Shown piece after piece: positions 35,915 to 44,804 of a stretch of 64,000 nt of DNA. Below the pieces are notes generated by a model. It worked only from the letters and a program-made list of their open reading frames with translations, searched no databases and was not told the DNA's origin. Made by a program: the position numbers and the translations under genes. The DNA is from Arthrobacter sp. QXT-31 (GTDB lineage Bacteria > Actinomycetota > Actinomycetes > Actinomycetales > Micrococcaceae). The DNA lies in the NCBI RefSeq assembly GCF_001969265.1, contig NZ_CP019304.1:4977569-5041568 (forward strand). Direction: 5' to 3'. Position 1 is the stretch's first letter. Every line of letters starts with the position of its first letter.

Positions 35915-37557
35915 GGGTTGGTGGTGCTTTCTTCTCGGGTGAGTCCGTCGCTGCTGCGGCGCAGGGCGCGGCCAGCGCGTGCGCCGGTGGGCTGGCCACC
36001 GTCGATGGCTGCCACGCCGTTGACGAACACGTAGTGGATGCCTGTGGCGGCTTGGCGTGGATTCTCGAATGTGGCCTGGTCGCGGACGGTTTCCGGGTCA
36101 AAAAGCACGATGTCGGCGGCGTAGCCTTCGCGGATCAGTCCCCTGCGGTGGAGCTTGAGCCGTGCGGCGGGGCGGCCGGTGAGGTGGTGGACGGTTTCCT
36201 CGAGGCTGAGGAGGCCAAGGTCGCGGGAGTAGTGGCCGAGGTAGCGGGGGAAGGTGCCCCAGGCCCGGGGATGCGGCTTTGCTCCGACGAGCAGCCCGTC
36301 GCTTCCTCCGGTGTGGGTGCTGTGTTGCATGATGGCCTGGACGTTTTCTTCATGGCCTACGTGCTGCAGGATGCCGGTACCGAGGCGGTCCTCGTGCAGG
36401 ATCTGTGCGAAGACGTCGAAGGGCTCCTGCTGCCTCTCCACCGCGATGTCCTTGATCGTCTTTCCGACGTAACCGCTGAGTGCCGGGTTCTGGACGCCGC
36501 TGATTTCCAGGGTGTCCCATTCTGCGACCACTCCATGACAGCCGTCGGATCCATAGATCTCCACGGACTCGCGGATTTTTTCGCGGGTCTCGGGATCGGC
36601 CAGGCGTGCCAGGGTGGCCTCGGTACCGCCGGAGGATGCCCAACTCGGCAGGACCGCAGAGAGTGTGGTGGCACCGGGCAGGTACGGGTAAGTGTCCAGG
36701 GTGATATCGACGCCGGCGTCCAGCGCCTCATCGATCAGGTCCAGTAGCTCGCCGGCGCGGCCCTTGTTCTCGGCGAAATTCATGGTGGCGTGGGAAAGAT
36801 GCAGCGCGCAGCCGGTGTCCCTGCTGAGCCCGATCATCTCCGCATACGCATCGAGCGCGCCTTTGCCGTAGGAGCGGTGGTGGGGTGCGTAGAAGCCGCC
36901 AAGCTCGCCAACGGTGCGGCAGAGCCCGGCGAGTTCCTCAGTTTGGGCGTACATTCCAGGGGTGTACGTGAGCCCTGAGGACATGCCCACGGCTCCTTCC
37001 TCCATCGCAGTGCGGACCACATCCTGCATGCGCTGCTGTTGTTCAGGTGTGGGATCCCCGGCTTCAAAGCCCATCACCAGTGCGCGCACGGTTCCCTGCG
37101 GTACGAGGTAGGCGGCGTTGGTGGCGATGCGGCCATCGTTTTGGGGTTCGTCAAGGCGGTCGAGGTATTCGCGCACGGTCCGCCAGTTCCAGTCGAAGTC
37201 GGCCGGGTTGTCGTTCCAGCCGGCTATTTTCTCGCGGACCCCGGCGAGCGTGGTGTCATCGACCGGGGCGTAGGACAGGCCGTCCTGTCCCAGCAGTTCC
37301 GTGGTGACTCCCTGGCTCAGCTTGGCGTAATGGTCCCTGTTCAGCAGCAGCTGCAGGTCAGAATGTGCGTGCATGTCGATGAAGCCGGGGCTAAGGACAA
37401 GACCGCTGGCCTCTATGGTGCGGTCAGCGCCGGAGGCGGTGAGGGAACCGGCCTCGGCCACGGCGGTGATGACCGGACCGTCCAGCAGGACGTCCGCGGC
37501 GCGGCGGTCCGCGCCCGTGCCATCGATCAGTGTGGCGTTGCTGATGAGGATCTTCAT
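35911..37557 (-). CDS. N-acyl-D-amino-acid deacylase family amidohydrolase
   Basis: A 548-aa amidohydrolase. GFIDMHAHSDLQLLLN provides the HxH metal site (about 58-74), VTTELLGQDGLSYAP the region of the conserved metal-bridging residue, and CALHLSHATMNFAENKGR and GGSDGLLVGAKPHPRAWGTF the later His and Asp ligands. These are D-aminoacylase hallmarks; the family removes N-acyl groups from D-configured amino acids. In this operon a likely substrate is N-acetyl-D-glucosaminate, itself an N-acyl-D-amino acid. It lies seven bases after the DSD1-type gene. Confidence 0.88.
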   Translation of the reverse strand: MKILISNATLIDGTGADRRAADVLLDGPVITAVAEAGSLTASGADRTIEASGLVLSPGFIDMHAHSDLQLLLNRDHYAKLSQGVTTELLGQDGLSYAPVDDTTLAGVREKIAGWNDNPADFDWNWRTVREYLDRLDEPQNDGRIATNAAYLVPQGTVRALVMGFEAGDPTPEQQQRMQDVVRTAMEEGAVGMSSGLTYTPGMYAQTEELAGLCRTVGELGGFYAPHHRSYGKGALDAYAEMIGLSRDTGCALHLSHATMNFAENKGRAGELLDLIDEALDAGVDITLDTYPYLPGATTLSAVLPSWASSGGTEATLARLADPETREKIRESVEIYGSDGCHGVVAEWDTLEISGVQNPALSGYVGKTIKDIAVERQQEPFDVFAQILHEDRLGTGILQHVGHEENVQAIMQHSTHTGGSDGLLVGAKPHPRAWGTFPRYLGHYSRDLGLLSLEETVHHLTGRPAARLKLHRRGLIREGYAADIVLFDPETVRDQATFENPRQAATGIHYVFVNGVAAIDGGQPTGARAGRALRRSSDGLTREESTTNP

Positions 37558-37564
37558 GGCGTTC

Positions 37565-38899
37565 CTAGAAGAAGGTGTGGATGAGGTCGGCTACGGACTG
37601 GTCACCGTTCGTGTCCGCGAGGACCGGAATGATGGTCCATTTATCGAAGGCCGTGCAGGGGTGCGAGAGGCCCAGCCGCACGACGTCGCCCGGGCGCACG
37701 CTGGTGCTTTCGGCGTCGAAGGTCATGAAGCAGTGCTGGTCGTTGACGGAGGTGATCTCCGCTCCGGTGAGCGGCTCCATCGCACCGCCCAGCACCGGCC
37801 CGATGAGCTGGGGCCGGGGCAGCCCTTCATCGAAAGGCAGGTCGCGTTTGCCGGCGTCGAGGATCGCCAGGCCGGGCTCCGGCTGCGAGACAACCCGCGC
37901 CCAGCCATGCATCCCGGCCCTGAAAGGATCACCGCCATCGCGGGAGAAGGGCGAGATTCCGCGGTAGAAGCCGTCATCATGAATGATGTACGCGCCGCTG
38001 CGGATCATGACGTCGACCCGGGGACCGCCGTCCGACTGCTCAACAATGCACGGGGCAAGGACGGACACGACATCGTCAAAGTAGGCGCTTCCGCCTGCGG
38101 TGACGATGACCGACTCGGCCCCGTAGAGGCCCTCAGCGTGCAGTCGCTCGTGAAGCAGCCGCATCTGGGCGAGGTAACCGCGGACGGCGGCGAGGCCGGC
38201 GTCGTCAGCGGTGTGGGCGAGCGAGCCTTCATACCCGCTGACACCAACCAACCGCAGGTGCTTTGAGTCGGCAATGGCGCGGGCCACGGCCACGGCTTCC
38301 TCGACTGAACGGGCACCGGTGCGGCCGCCCGGCGCGCCGAGTTCGACCAGGACATCCAGGACGGCCTGGCCGCTAGCCAGCGTCCTGTTAAGGACCTCGA
38401 CTGTGCCGGCAGAATCCACCCACGAAAGGATCGGTTCTTCGGCGCTGGTGTGGGCGGCGACCCACTCGATGGCATGCGGATCGGTGAGGGAGTTGGCCAG
38501 CTGCAGCCGCCGCACGCCGAATTGGCGCGCGACGCGAAGCTGCGCGAAATTGGCCAGCGTGATGCCCCAGGCGCCCCGGTTAAGCTGTTCGGCCCACAGT
38601 TGCGGAGCCATGGTCGTCTTGCCGTGGGGCGCCAGCAACACGCCGTGCTCCCAGCACCACGAGGCGAGTCGATCGGCATTGCCACGGATGGCGCCTGCGT
38701 CAAGGGTGAGCAGCGGTGTCTGCAGATCGGCCAGCGTATGGCCGGAAGCGACGAAACCGGTGTGTGTGGTCCCGCTCGCGGTGGCGGGCACGGCCTTATG
38801 CCGCCAGTCCAACCGGACCTCTGTCAAGGCTGCCACGGACGCGGCTGAAATGGCCGGAGCCGTTGTGTCTGCGCCGGACGCGGAAGTGTTCACGGGCAT
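37565..38899 (-). CDS. DSD1-family PLP enzyme (D-threonine aldolase / D-serine dehydratase fold)
   Basis: A 444-aa fold-III PLP protein. The Schiff-base lysine is Lys94 in LLAPHGKTTMAPQLWAEQ. The C-terminal LGLSHPCTAFDKWTII supplies the His/Cys metal site of D-threonine aldolase and eukaryotic-type D-serine dehydratase. GYEGSLAHTADDAG and AGGSAYFDDV are further family motifs. The reaction is either ammonia loss from, or aldol cleavage of, a beta-hydroxy D-amino acid. D-glucosaminate would give 2-keto-3-deoxygluconate, the substrate of the neighbouring kinase. First gene of the leftward operon. Confidence 0.88.
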   Translation of the reverse strand: MPVNTSASGADTTAPAISAASVAALTEVRLDWRHKAVPATASGTTHTGFVASGHTLADLQTPLLTLDAGAIRGNADRLASWCWEHGVLLAPHGKTTMAPQLWAEQLNRGAWGITLANFAQLRVARQFGVRRLQLANSLTDPHAIEWVAAHTSAEEPILSWVDSAGTVEVLNRTLASGQAVLDVLVELGAPGGRTGARSVEEAVAVARAIADSKHLRLVGVSGYEGSLAHTADDAGLAAVRGYLAQMRLLHERLHAEGLYGAESVIVTAGGSAYFDDVVSVLAPCIVEQSDGGPRVDVMIRSGAYIIHDDGFYRGISPFSRDGGDPFRAGMHGWARVVSQPEPGLAILDAGKRDLPFDEGLPRPQLIGPVLGGAMEPLTGAEITSVNDQHCFMTFDAESTSVRPGDVVRLGLSHPCTAFDKWTIIPVLADTNGDQSVADLIHTFF

Positions 38900-38960
38900 T
38901 CCCTTCGCGGTGCTGCGCTTTTGAAGCTGCGCTGTGGGCGGGATCTTGGTGATTGCGTAT

Positions 38961-38980
38961 TTTGCAACGCTGGTTGCAAA
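38961..38980. promoter_or_regulatory. Perfect inverted repeat in the divergent promoter region (putative IclR operator)
   Basis: TTTGCAACGCTGGTTGCAAA has eight-base perfect arms and a four-base spacer. It lies 61 bases from the leftward start and 145 from the rightward start, inside the only intergenic gap of the cluster. The IclR regulator at 40151 is the obvious candidate to bind it and control both directions. Confidence 0.6.
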
Positions 38981-39125
38981 TCTGTTGCTGTTATGTCTAA
39001 CATGGTGCCGGATCGAGAGTCAAGGCCGCGGTATACCCGCAGAGCCACTCAAACCGCCACGGACCCCTTCCGGACCGTGGCGCCGGAAAGCCGCTGGAAA
39101 GCGCACAAGTAGGTACGGGAGTTAC

Positions 39126-40154
39126 ATGCTGTCTGCTGTATGTCTTGGCGAGACAATGGCCATGCTGACGCCTGCCCAAGCCGTTCCCCTGCACCAGGCC
39201 ACCGAGCTGCACTGCGGGATTGGCGGGGCGGAGTCGAATGTGGCTATGGGCCTGGCTGCCATGGGCATGGACACCCACTGGATTGGGCGGGTGGGCCGTG
39301 ACGGCTTCGGCACCCGCATCCTCCGCGAACTCGAGGATCACGGAGTGGGGGTTTCCGGAGTCGAGGTCGATGACTTCCTGCCCACTGGGCTTTACGTGAA
39401 GGTGCCGGCCCAGGACTCCGATCCCCATGGCGGCAGTTCCGTCCTGTACTACCGGCAAGGGAGTGCGGCTTCAGCCATGGGACCTGCCATGCTGGGTAAT
39501 CCGGCAGTGTCTTCGCTGCTGGATAATGCCGCCCTGATCCACCTGAGCGGCATTACTGCCGCCCTCTCCCCCGAGTGCCTGGAACTGGTCGAGACTGTTC
39601 TCACTGAACCCCGGGACGGCGGGCTTATCAGCTTCGACGTGAACTGGCGCGCAGCATTGTGGGCCGGCCGTGACCGTTCGGTCCTGCAGCGTCTGGCGAA
39701 CCTGGCCGACATCGTGCTGGTTGGTAAAGATGAAGCCGGGAACGCCTTCGGCACCACAGACGAAGCCGAGCTGCGCAGCATGCTGCCGGACCCCGAAGTG
39801 CTGGTCATCAAGAACGAGGCGATCAGCGCCATCGCCCTCACGCGCGGAGACTCTGCCGGGGACGGCACCAGGGAAGAGGTGCCCGCACTCTCCGTCGCCG
39901 TCGTCGAGCCTGTGGGTGCCGGCGACTCATTCGCCGCCGGCTACCTCAGCGGTATGCTTTTCGGCCTGGGCCAGAAGGCGAGTCTTCGCAGGGGTCACGT
40001 CGCGGCGGCGTGTACGCTCACTGTGCACGGGGACCGCGGTCCCCTGCCCGACGCGGCCCAGCTCTCGTCCATCCTGAATTCTGCAGATGAGGACTGGACT
40101 GCCATCCATGTTGAAGACGGACAATTTCACCAGCACCGGAGCGTGACACCGTGA
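39126..40154 (+). CDS. PfkB family carbohydrate kinase (2-keto-3-deoxygluconate kinase type)
   Basis: A 342-aa ribokinase-fold protein; GGGAGTTAC precedes the ATG. CGIGGAESNVAMGLAAMG (about 32-49) is the substrate end and VVEPVGAGDSFAAGYLSGM the ATP/anion-hole motif with catalytic Asp. The sugar-binding block and its setting beside KDPG aldolase favour KDG kinase: 2-keto-3-deoxygluconate plus ATP to KDPG. It ends in a GTGA overlap with the IclR gene. Confidence 0.9.
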   Translation: MLSAVCLGETMAMLTPAQAVPLHQATELHCGIGGAESNVAMGLAAMGMDTHWIGRVGRDGFGTRILRELEDHGVGVSGVEVDDFLPTGLYVKVPAQDSDPHGGSSVLYYRQGSAASAMGPAMLGNPAVSSLLDNAALIHLSGITAALSPECLELVETVLTEPRDGGLISFDVNWRAALWAGRDRSVLQRLANLADIVLVGKDEAGNAFGTTDEAELRSMLPDPEVLVIKNEAISAIALTRGDSAGDGTREEVPALSVAVVEPVGAGDSFAAGYLSGMLFGLGQKASLRRGHVAAACTLTVHGDRGPLPDAAQLSSILNSADEDWTAIHVEDGQFHQHRSVTP

Positions 40155-40912
40155 GCCAGAGCCTTCTGCGGGCCCTCGACCTCCTCGCCGAACTGGCAGC
40201 CAAGCCAGCGACACTGGATGAGCTCGCTTCCAGTGCTTCAGTGCACAAGACCACGGTGATGCGCCTCCTGCACGCCCTGGAGGAAAAGCGCTTTGTGGTG
40301 CGGGACGAGGAACAGCGGTTCATGCTCGGCTCCAAACTGTTCGAGCTGTCCTCCCTTGCGCTGGAGCAGCGCGACATCCGCAAGGTCGCCCACCCCCATC
40401 TGGCCGAATTCAATGGGCGCACGGGGCACACAGTGCACCTGGCCGCCTTCGAAGGAAACCAGGTGGTGTACATCGATAAGTTCGAGTCACACCACCCTGT
40501 CCGTATGTACTCGCGCATCGGCCTGACTGCTTCCTTGCACTCAGCCGCTGTATCGAAGGTCCTCCTCGCCGACATGCCGCGCAGCCGGCAGGAAAAGATC
40601 GCGGCGGGGCTGGATTACGTGAAAGTTACCGAGAACACCCTGACCTCCCCGGAAGCCTTGCTGGCCGAATTGGAGCAGGTCAGGATCCAAGGCTGGGCGC
40701 TCGACAACGCCGAGCACGAAGCGTTCGTGCACTGCATTGCGGCTCCCATCCGCGACGCCAGCGGCGCCGTTGTAGCGGCAGCCTCCTGTTCGGTACCGGT
40801 AGTGATGCTCAGCCATGAGGGATTGCTTGAGCTGCTGCCCGACCTCAAAGCCAGCACCGAGGCCATTTCCCGTGACCTCGGCTGGAACAGCCACGAAAGG
40901 AACTCAGCATGA
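40151..40912 (+). CDS. IclR family transcriptional regulator
   Basis: A 253-aa regulator: winged helix LLRALDLLAELAAKPATLDEL with VHKTTVMRLLHALEEK (1-45), then effector domain with SRIGLTASLHSAAVSKVLLA and CIAAPIRDASGAVVAA. Its start overlaps the kinase stop and its stop overlaps the RidA start, so it is produced with them. It probably senses an intermediate such as KDG and acts at the inverted repeat at 38961-38980. Confidence 0.92.
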   Translation: MSQSLLRALDLLAELAAKPATLDELASSASVHKTTVMRLLHALEEKRFVVRDEEQRFMLGSKLFELSSLALEQRDIRKVAHPHLAEFNGRTGHTVHLAAFEGNQVVYIDKFESHHPVRMYSRIGLTASLHSAAVSKVLLADMPRSRQEKIAAGLDYVKVTENTLTSPEALLAELEQVRIQGWALDNAEHEAFVHCIAAPIRDASGAVVAAASCSVPVVMLSHEGLLELLPDLKASTEAISRDLGWNSHERNSA

Positions 40913-41313
40913 CTGAAAAGACCGTAGTACTGACCGAAAACGCCCCTGCCCCGGCGCACGTATTCTCGCAGGGAATCAAAAAAGGCGGGTTCTTCCAGGT
41001 CTCCGGCCAGGGTCCGATGGATCCGGCCACCAACCAATACATTGGCGAGGGCGACGTCCGTGTCCAGACACGCCGCACCCTGGAAAACGTGAAAGCCATC
41101 CTCGAAGCCGGTGGCTCCTCAATGGAAGACGTCCTCATGTTCCGGGTCTACCTCACCACCCGTGACGACTTCTCCGCGATGAATGAAGTCTACGGCGAGT
41201 TCATCCGCGAAAACATCCCCAGCGGCGCTCTCCCCAGCCGAACCACCGTGTTCGTCGACCTCCCCCACGAAGTCATGCTGGTAGAAATCGATGCTTTGGC
41301 AGTCACCGCCTAA
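40909..41313 (+). CDS. RidA family enamine/imine deaminase
   Basis: A 134-aa YjgF/YER057c/UK114 protein with FSQGIKKGGFFQVSGQGPMDP, the QTRRTLENVKAILEAGGSSMEDVLMFRVYLT block and the C-terminal RTTVFVDLPHEVMLVEIDALA, which carries the conserved Arg and Glu. RidA proteins hydrolyse reactive 2-aminoacrylate-type imines made by PLP ammonia-lyases to ketoacid and ammonia. Its presence supports an ammonia-lyase role for the DSD1-type enzyme. Translation is coupled to the IclR gene (ATGA). Confidence 0.93.
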   Translation: MTEKTVVLTENAPAPAHVFSQGIKKGGFFQVSGQGPMDPATNQYIGEGDVRVQTRRTLENVKAILEAGGSSMEDVLMFRVYLTTRDDFSAMNEVYGEFIRENIPSGALPSRTTVFVDLPHEVMLVEIDALAVTA

Positions 41314-41372
41314 ATTTCCGCAGAACCGGCCTCCGGACGAGGGCCGACAGGCCCTCCAAAGGAATATTCAAG

Positions 41373-41415
41373 ATGGGGTGGCGACACATGAAACCAAGTG
41401 CCGTCACCCCATTTC
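41373..41415 (+). terminator. Intrinsic terminator after the RidA gene
   Basis: Arms 41373-41386 (ATGGGGTGGCGACA) and 41399-41412 (TGCCGTCACCCCAT) pair at 12 of 14 positions across a 12-base loop, followed by TTT. It lies 60 bases after the RidA stop and ends the rightward unit. Confidence 0.75.
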
Positions 41416-41442
41416 TCTCATTGAACAACCGGGAGCGCGCAA

Positions 41443-41898
41443 GTGATCACTGAAGGTGCAGACGTACCAACCGCGGCGAGTGGAGCGGCGGAGTTCTTCG
41501 AAGCCAAACTCGAATTCGAAATAGACGTTATGGACGTCGCGGATGCGCCCCCGGGAACGCTCGTCGTGGTCGACACGCGCCGGCAATCATCCTGGGAGCA
41601 CGGGCACATACCCGGCGCCGTACACATACCCACCGCCCACGTCGCGTCCCGCGCCCCGGAAATAATCCCGCCCGCGGTTAACGTCGTGGTCTACTCCTGG
41701 GGGCCCGGCTGCAACGGCAGCACCCGCGCCGCCCTCGCCTTCGCCAAGCTGGGTTATCGTGTGCGGGAAATGATCGGCGGTATCGAATACTGGATCAGGA
41801 ACGGACTCCCGGTAGAAACGGTGTACGGAACGAGCTCCGGCAAGCCAGACGGACTCGTAACGGCGCACTCGGAACGACGTAACCACCCCCAAGACTAG
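41443..41898 (+). CDS. Rhodanese-domain protein
   Basis: A 151-aa single rhodanese domain, GTG start. VVVDTRRQSSWEHGHIPGAVHIP is the first signature (about 41-63) and SWGPGCNGSTRAAL the active-site loop with Cys90, followed by IGGIEYWIRNGLPV. Such proteins carry sulfur as a cysteine persulfide or serve as sensors. The loop GPGCNGS is longer than the six-residue loop of phosphatase-like members, fitting sulfurtransferases. It is separated from the upstream cluster by the terminator. Confidence 0.88.
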   Translation: MITEGADVPTAASGAAEFFEAKLEFEIDVMDVADAPPGTLVVVDTRRQSSWEHGHIPGAVHIPTAHVASRAPEIIPPAVNVVVYSWGPGCNGSTRAALAFAKLGYRVREMIGGIEYWIRNGLPVETVYGTSSGKPDGLVTAHSERRNHPQD

Positions 41899-42188
41899 TG
41901 TTGCGCGCCATCACTAGTCCGGTTTCTCCCGGGCCGAGGTTTGCCAGGCCTGTTAACCGGCTACCGAAAGCAGCGAGAATCGGCAAGCTCGGTCACGAGC
42001 GCGAAGACCCCCCTCCCAGCAGTGAGCGAAAAACATGGTCCGTTTCGCCCTTTTCTGACGCCCGACCAAGACGCTCTTAGAGATCAATCTGACATCAACT
42101 GACTTCACTAACGCGCTGTTCCACGTCATGGGCTTTTACGGGTTGGCCAGCTCTAGTTTGCTTCGGTCCCTGGTGGGACGATGCCCTC

Positions 42189-42392
42189 ATGGCGGAGGGC
42201 AACACTGTGCGGGCAGCGGTGGAAAAGGCGCGTGAGGAGATGCTCTTCATCGGGCCGGACCACCCTTACTACCCTCTTCTGGCCGAGATGGTGACCGCCG
42301 TGGAGGCAGCCTGGCAGCAAGGGTATGACGCGCACCGCAATGGCAGGCCGAAATCCAACCCCTACAGTTGGTACCCGGGGAATACACGCTGA
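42189..42392 (+). CDS. Small hypothetical protein, 67 aa
   Basis: MAEGNTVRAAVEKAREEMLF, YYPLLAEMVTAVEAAWQQG, then a basic Pro/Ser tail ending YSWYPGNTR. Predicted mostly helical. Weak ribosome site (GGTGGGACG). No family recognised. The bases before it (41899-42188) hold no gene. Confidence 0.45.
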   Translation: MAEGNTVRAAVEKAREEMLFIGPDHPYYPLLAEMVTAVEAAWQQGYDAHRNGRPKSNPYSWYPGNTR

Positions 42393-42734
42393 CAGTCTTC
42401 CTCCGGATGGTTTGTGCTGGTTCCTCGTTGTGTGCGCATGTTTTATGGAGCCGGATCGCAGCAGTAAGCGGTTGGGATTGGACGTTCAGGCTGTAAGCAG
42501 CGGAGTGCAGGGTGTGGCGGCCGCGTGGGAGTACGGCCGAAGCAATACTGCGCCATCTTGTCGGCTAACCCCTTCAGCGGAGGCGGGAGGGCAACGTCGC
42601 AGGTCTTATCGCGGAATCACTGCAACAAGCAGCAGCTTGGTTCCGGACATGGCTTATACGTCCGCTCCCGTAGGACCCGCTGATTCTTGCGGGCTTGAGC
42701 GGCGGTGGTGTTCTCGTGGGGAAAATCCCACTTC
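42393..42734. other. Gene-free stretch
   Basis: No frame here has a ribosome site or recognisable content on either strand. Confidence 0.4.
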
Positions 42735-43019
42735 CTACGTTAGATTCGGGGCGCTGAAGAGGATGTAGTCCGCGGCGGCCGGCCCTGTCATCGCCAGGTT
42801 TTTCTTCTCCGGGTCGATGCCCTTCGAAGCCAAGGCCGCCCACAGTGCCTCTTCAGATTCTGAAGGACATCGGCTAAGGGTGCACCAGCTCTCGTAGAGG
42901 CCAAAGATTGCCTCTCTGCTCAAGCCTTGCTCGCTGCCTGGATCGGTTGAGGTCGCTTCCCTCAGGAAATCCTCAAAGTGCGTAGCGTTCACCCGTATGC
43001 TTTCTGCCGGCCGGGACAC
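42735..43019 (-). CDS. Hypothetical protein, 94 aa (paralogue of the 60278 fragment)
   Basis: Helical, acidic, ending DPEKKNLAMTGPAAADYILF then SAPNLT. The same ending, DPRNIRLRMTGPAAVDYVLS then SYPNLV, is found in a truncated frame at 60278-60427 on the opposite strand. The family is unknown to me. The two copies lie just outside the two ends of the stress island, which makes them candidate markers of a past insertion. Confidence 0.6.
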   Translation of the reverse strand: MSRPAESIRVNATHFEDFLREATSTDPGSEQGLSREAIFGLYESWCTLSRCPSESEEALWAALASKGIDPEKKNLAMTGPAAADYILFSAPNLT

Positions 43020-43322
43020 GCCCTGACCCGCAGGACCGGGGCGTCAGCACCGGAGCTGCTGAACAGAAGCTATGCCCCCGTTGCGTACCCTGTCCAGCCA
43101 CAACCAAAGGCCTTAACAAACTCAGCATAGGCTTCCGCTCCCGGCCACCTCGACCGAATACCCCTGAACGACGCTCAGCAACGACAATTTTGAGCACACC
43201 GGGAAGGGGTTCCTTTTCTTCGCACAAGATCCTCCGGCGGACCTCACCCACGGTGAAGCCCTTAAGGCGTCATGGCCGCGGTGCAACCGCGCAGATCCTT
43301 GCGGGTTGTCAACGGAAATCCC

Positions 43323-43373
43323 TTGCAAGTTGTTAACAGCAGTGCTAAAAAATCTATATCAGCGGATGAAGAT
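43323..43373 (+). promoter_or_regulatory. Stress promoter-operator, copy 1 (hsp20 at 43408)
   Basis: -35 TTGCAA at 43323-43328, 17-bp spacer ending GTGC, -10 TAAAAA at 43346-43351. An imperfect palindrome, ATCTATATC-N4-GATGAAGAT, follows at 43352-43373. It lies about 35 bases before the hsp20 start. Same arrangement as four other sites in the window. Confidence 0.7.
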
Positions 43374-43407
43374 ATCCGCCCTTTGTTGATGATCAAGGAG
43401 GTATGTG

Positions 43408-43833
43408 ATGTTGATGATGAGCGATCCGTTCCGGCAGCTGGACCGGCTGACCCAGCAGGTGCTGGGCACTGCGGCGCACCCGGCGGCGATGCCCCTGGAT
43501 GCCTGGCGGGAAGAGAACGAGTTCGTCGTCGCGGTGGACCTGCCGGGCGTGGACGTGAACTCGATCGATCTGGATGTTGAGCGGAACGTCCTGACCATCC
43601 GGGCTGAGCGGAAGAACGGCGCCCCGGAAGGTGCTGAGCTGGTGGCCGGTGAGCGGCCGCAGGGTGTCTTTAGCCGGCAGTTGGTGCTCGGTGAGGCGCT
43701 GGATGCGGACAACGTGAAGGCCGGGTACGACGCCGGGGTGCTGACCCTGCGGATCCCGGTCGCTCCCAAGGCACAGCCGCGGAAGATTGAGATCACCAGC
43801 GGCCAGGATGCCCAGCAGCAGATCAGCGCCTAG
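43408..43833 (+). CDS. Hsp20/alpha-crystallin small heat-shock protein 1
   Basis: A 141-aa small heat-shock protein. The N-terminal arm ([15 protein letters not shown]) is followed by the alpha-crystallin domain from [20 protein letters not shown] through VLTIRAERK to the C-terminal [20 protein letters not shown], with the I-x-V/I-type motif near the end. AAGGAGG sits seven bases before ATG 43408. It binds unfolding proteins as an oligomer. Close paralogue of 45802 and 53099. Confidence 0.95.
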   Translation: MLMMSDPFRQLDRLTQQVLGTAAHPAAMPLDAWREENEFVVAVDLPGVDVNSIDLDVERNVLTIRAERKNGAPEGAELVAGERPQGVFSRQLVLGEALDADNVKAGYDAGVLTLRIPVAPKAQPRKIEITSGQDAQQQISA

Positions 43834-43956
43834 CAGCGGCGGCCAGCGCGGTCACGCCCTGCGCGGTTCCCCGGCACCCGTGACCCGGGGAACCGCACCG
43901 CCGCCCCCTCCAAGAAAGGAACAAACCGCGGGATAAAGAGAGGATGAGGTCCGCTG

Positions 43957-44706
43957 ATGCCAGTCACACGCAACGTTGCCTGGGACGGGCGTTTGGAGTC
44001 CTTCAAAGGCAGGGACACCGCTCAGTACGTGCTCACTGCTGCCTCCATGGCCAGCGCGTGCGCTGCCTGCCGGGCGCCCCTGGACCCCGGCGAGCCGCTC
44101 TCCCTGCTGGTTAATGTCACGGAAAGCACCGCCCCGGACGGAACCAATTACGTGACCTTCACCGACTGTGTTTACCACAGCGGCTGCAGCGGACCTGGCC
44201 TGAGCGTCCAGCGGAGCCAGTGGGCTCCCAGCGAGCTCACCCCCGTGGCCGCCCGGATGGTCCTGACACAGCTCTCCAGTGACGGGCAGGAACGGCCGGT
44301 GCCGGTACTGGCCTACACCCTGGTCCCGGTCGTGGCCTTCCGCGAGGGAGACGGCGACCTGACCTCCGCCCTGGTCTCGGTCCTGCTCTTTCATGGCTTC
44401 CAGCTTGCCGTCACCCCTGACTTCGGTGGCATTGTCGGCGACGTGGCAGAAACGGCGGCCAGCTGCACCATGGCCGTGGACCCCGAAGGGCTGATGACCT
44501 TCAGCATCGGCGGCAGACTGTTCTTCCGGGACCGGCTCCCCCCCGAGAGCCCGGATGACGCCCTATGGCTGGAGGCCGTGTCCGGCAGCGACCACGTCCT
44601 GGTCATCAGCGGGGACAACCTCGTCATCACCAACACAGGTCTGGACACCCGTCACGCCGCCGTGCAAGGCACACTGGTCATCGGCGCGGTCCGCATCCAC
44701 CGGTAG
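43957..44706 (+). CDS. Hypothetical protein, 249 aa, with Cys/His pairs
   Basis: It follows hsp20-1 on the same strand after 123 bases. Cys35 and Cys38 (ACAAC) and later Cys71, His74 and Cys77 (CVYHSGC) could form one zinc site. The remainder is beta-rich (VLAYTLVPVVAFREGDG; GLMTFSIGGRLFFRDRLPP; HVLVISGDNLVITNTG). No signal peptide or membrane segment. I do not recognise it; its setting suggests a stress-linked role. Confidence 0.75.
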   Translation: MPVTRNVAWDGRLESFKGRDTAQYVLTAASMASACAACRAPLDPGEPLSLLVNVTESTAPDGTNYVTFTDCVYHSGCSGPGLSVQRSQWAPSELTPVAARMVLTQLSSDGQERPVPVLAYTLVPVVAFREGDGDLTSALVSVLLFHGFQLAVTPDFGGIVGDVAETAASCTMAVDPEGLMTFSIGGRLFFRDRLPPESPDDALWLEAVSGSDHVLVISGDNLVITNTGLDTRHAAVQGTLVIGAVRIHR

Positions 44707-44804
44707 CACTTTGTCGGTTCGGTGGTAGGCCCAGCTGTTCATCGGGTCGCTTCAGTCCACCACAGCCGGAGTCCACACCGGCCGGCCTTAGACCTGGAGT
44801 AGCC

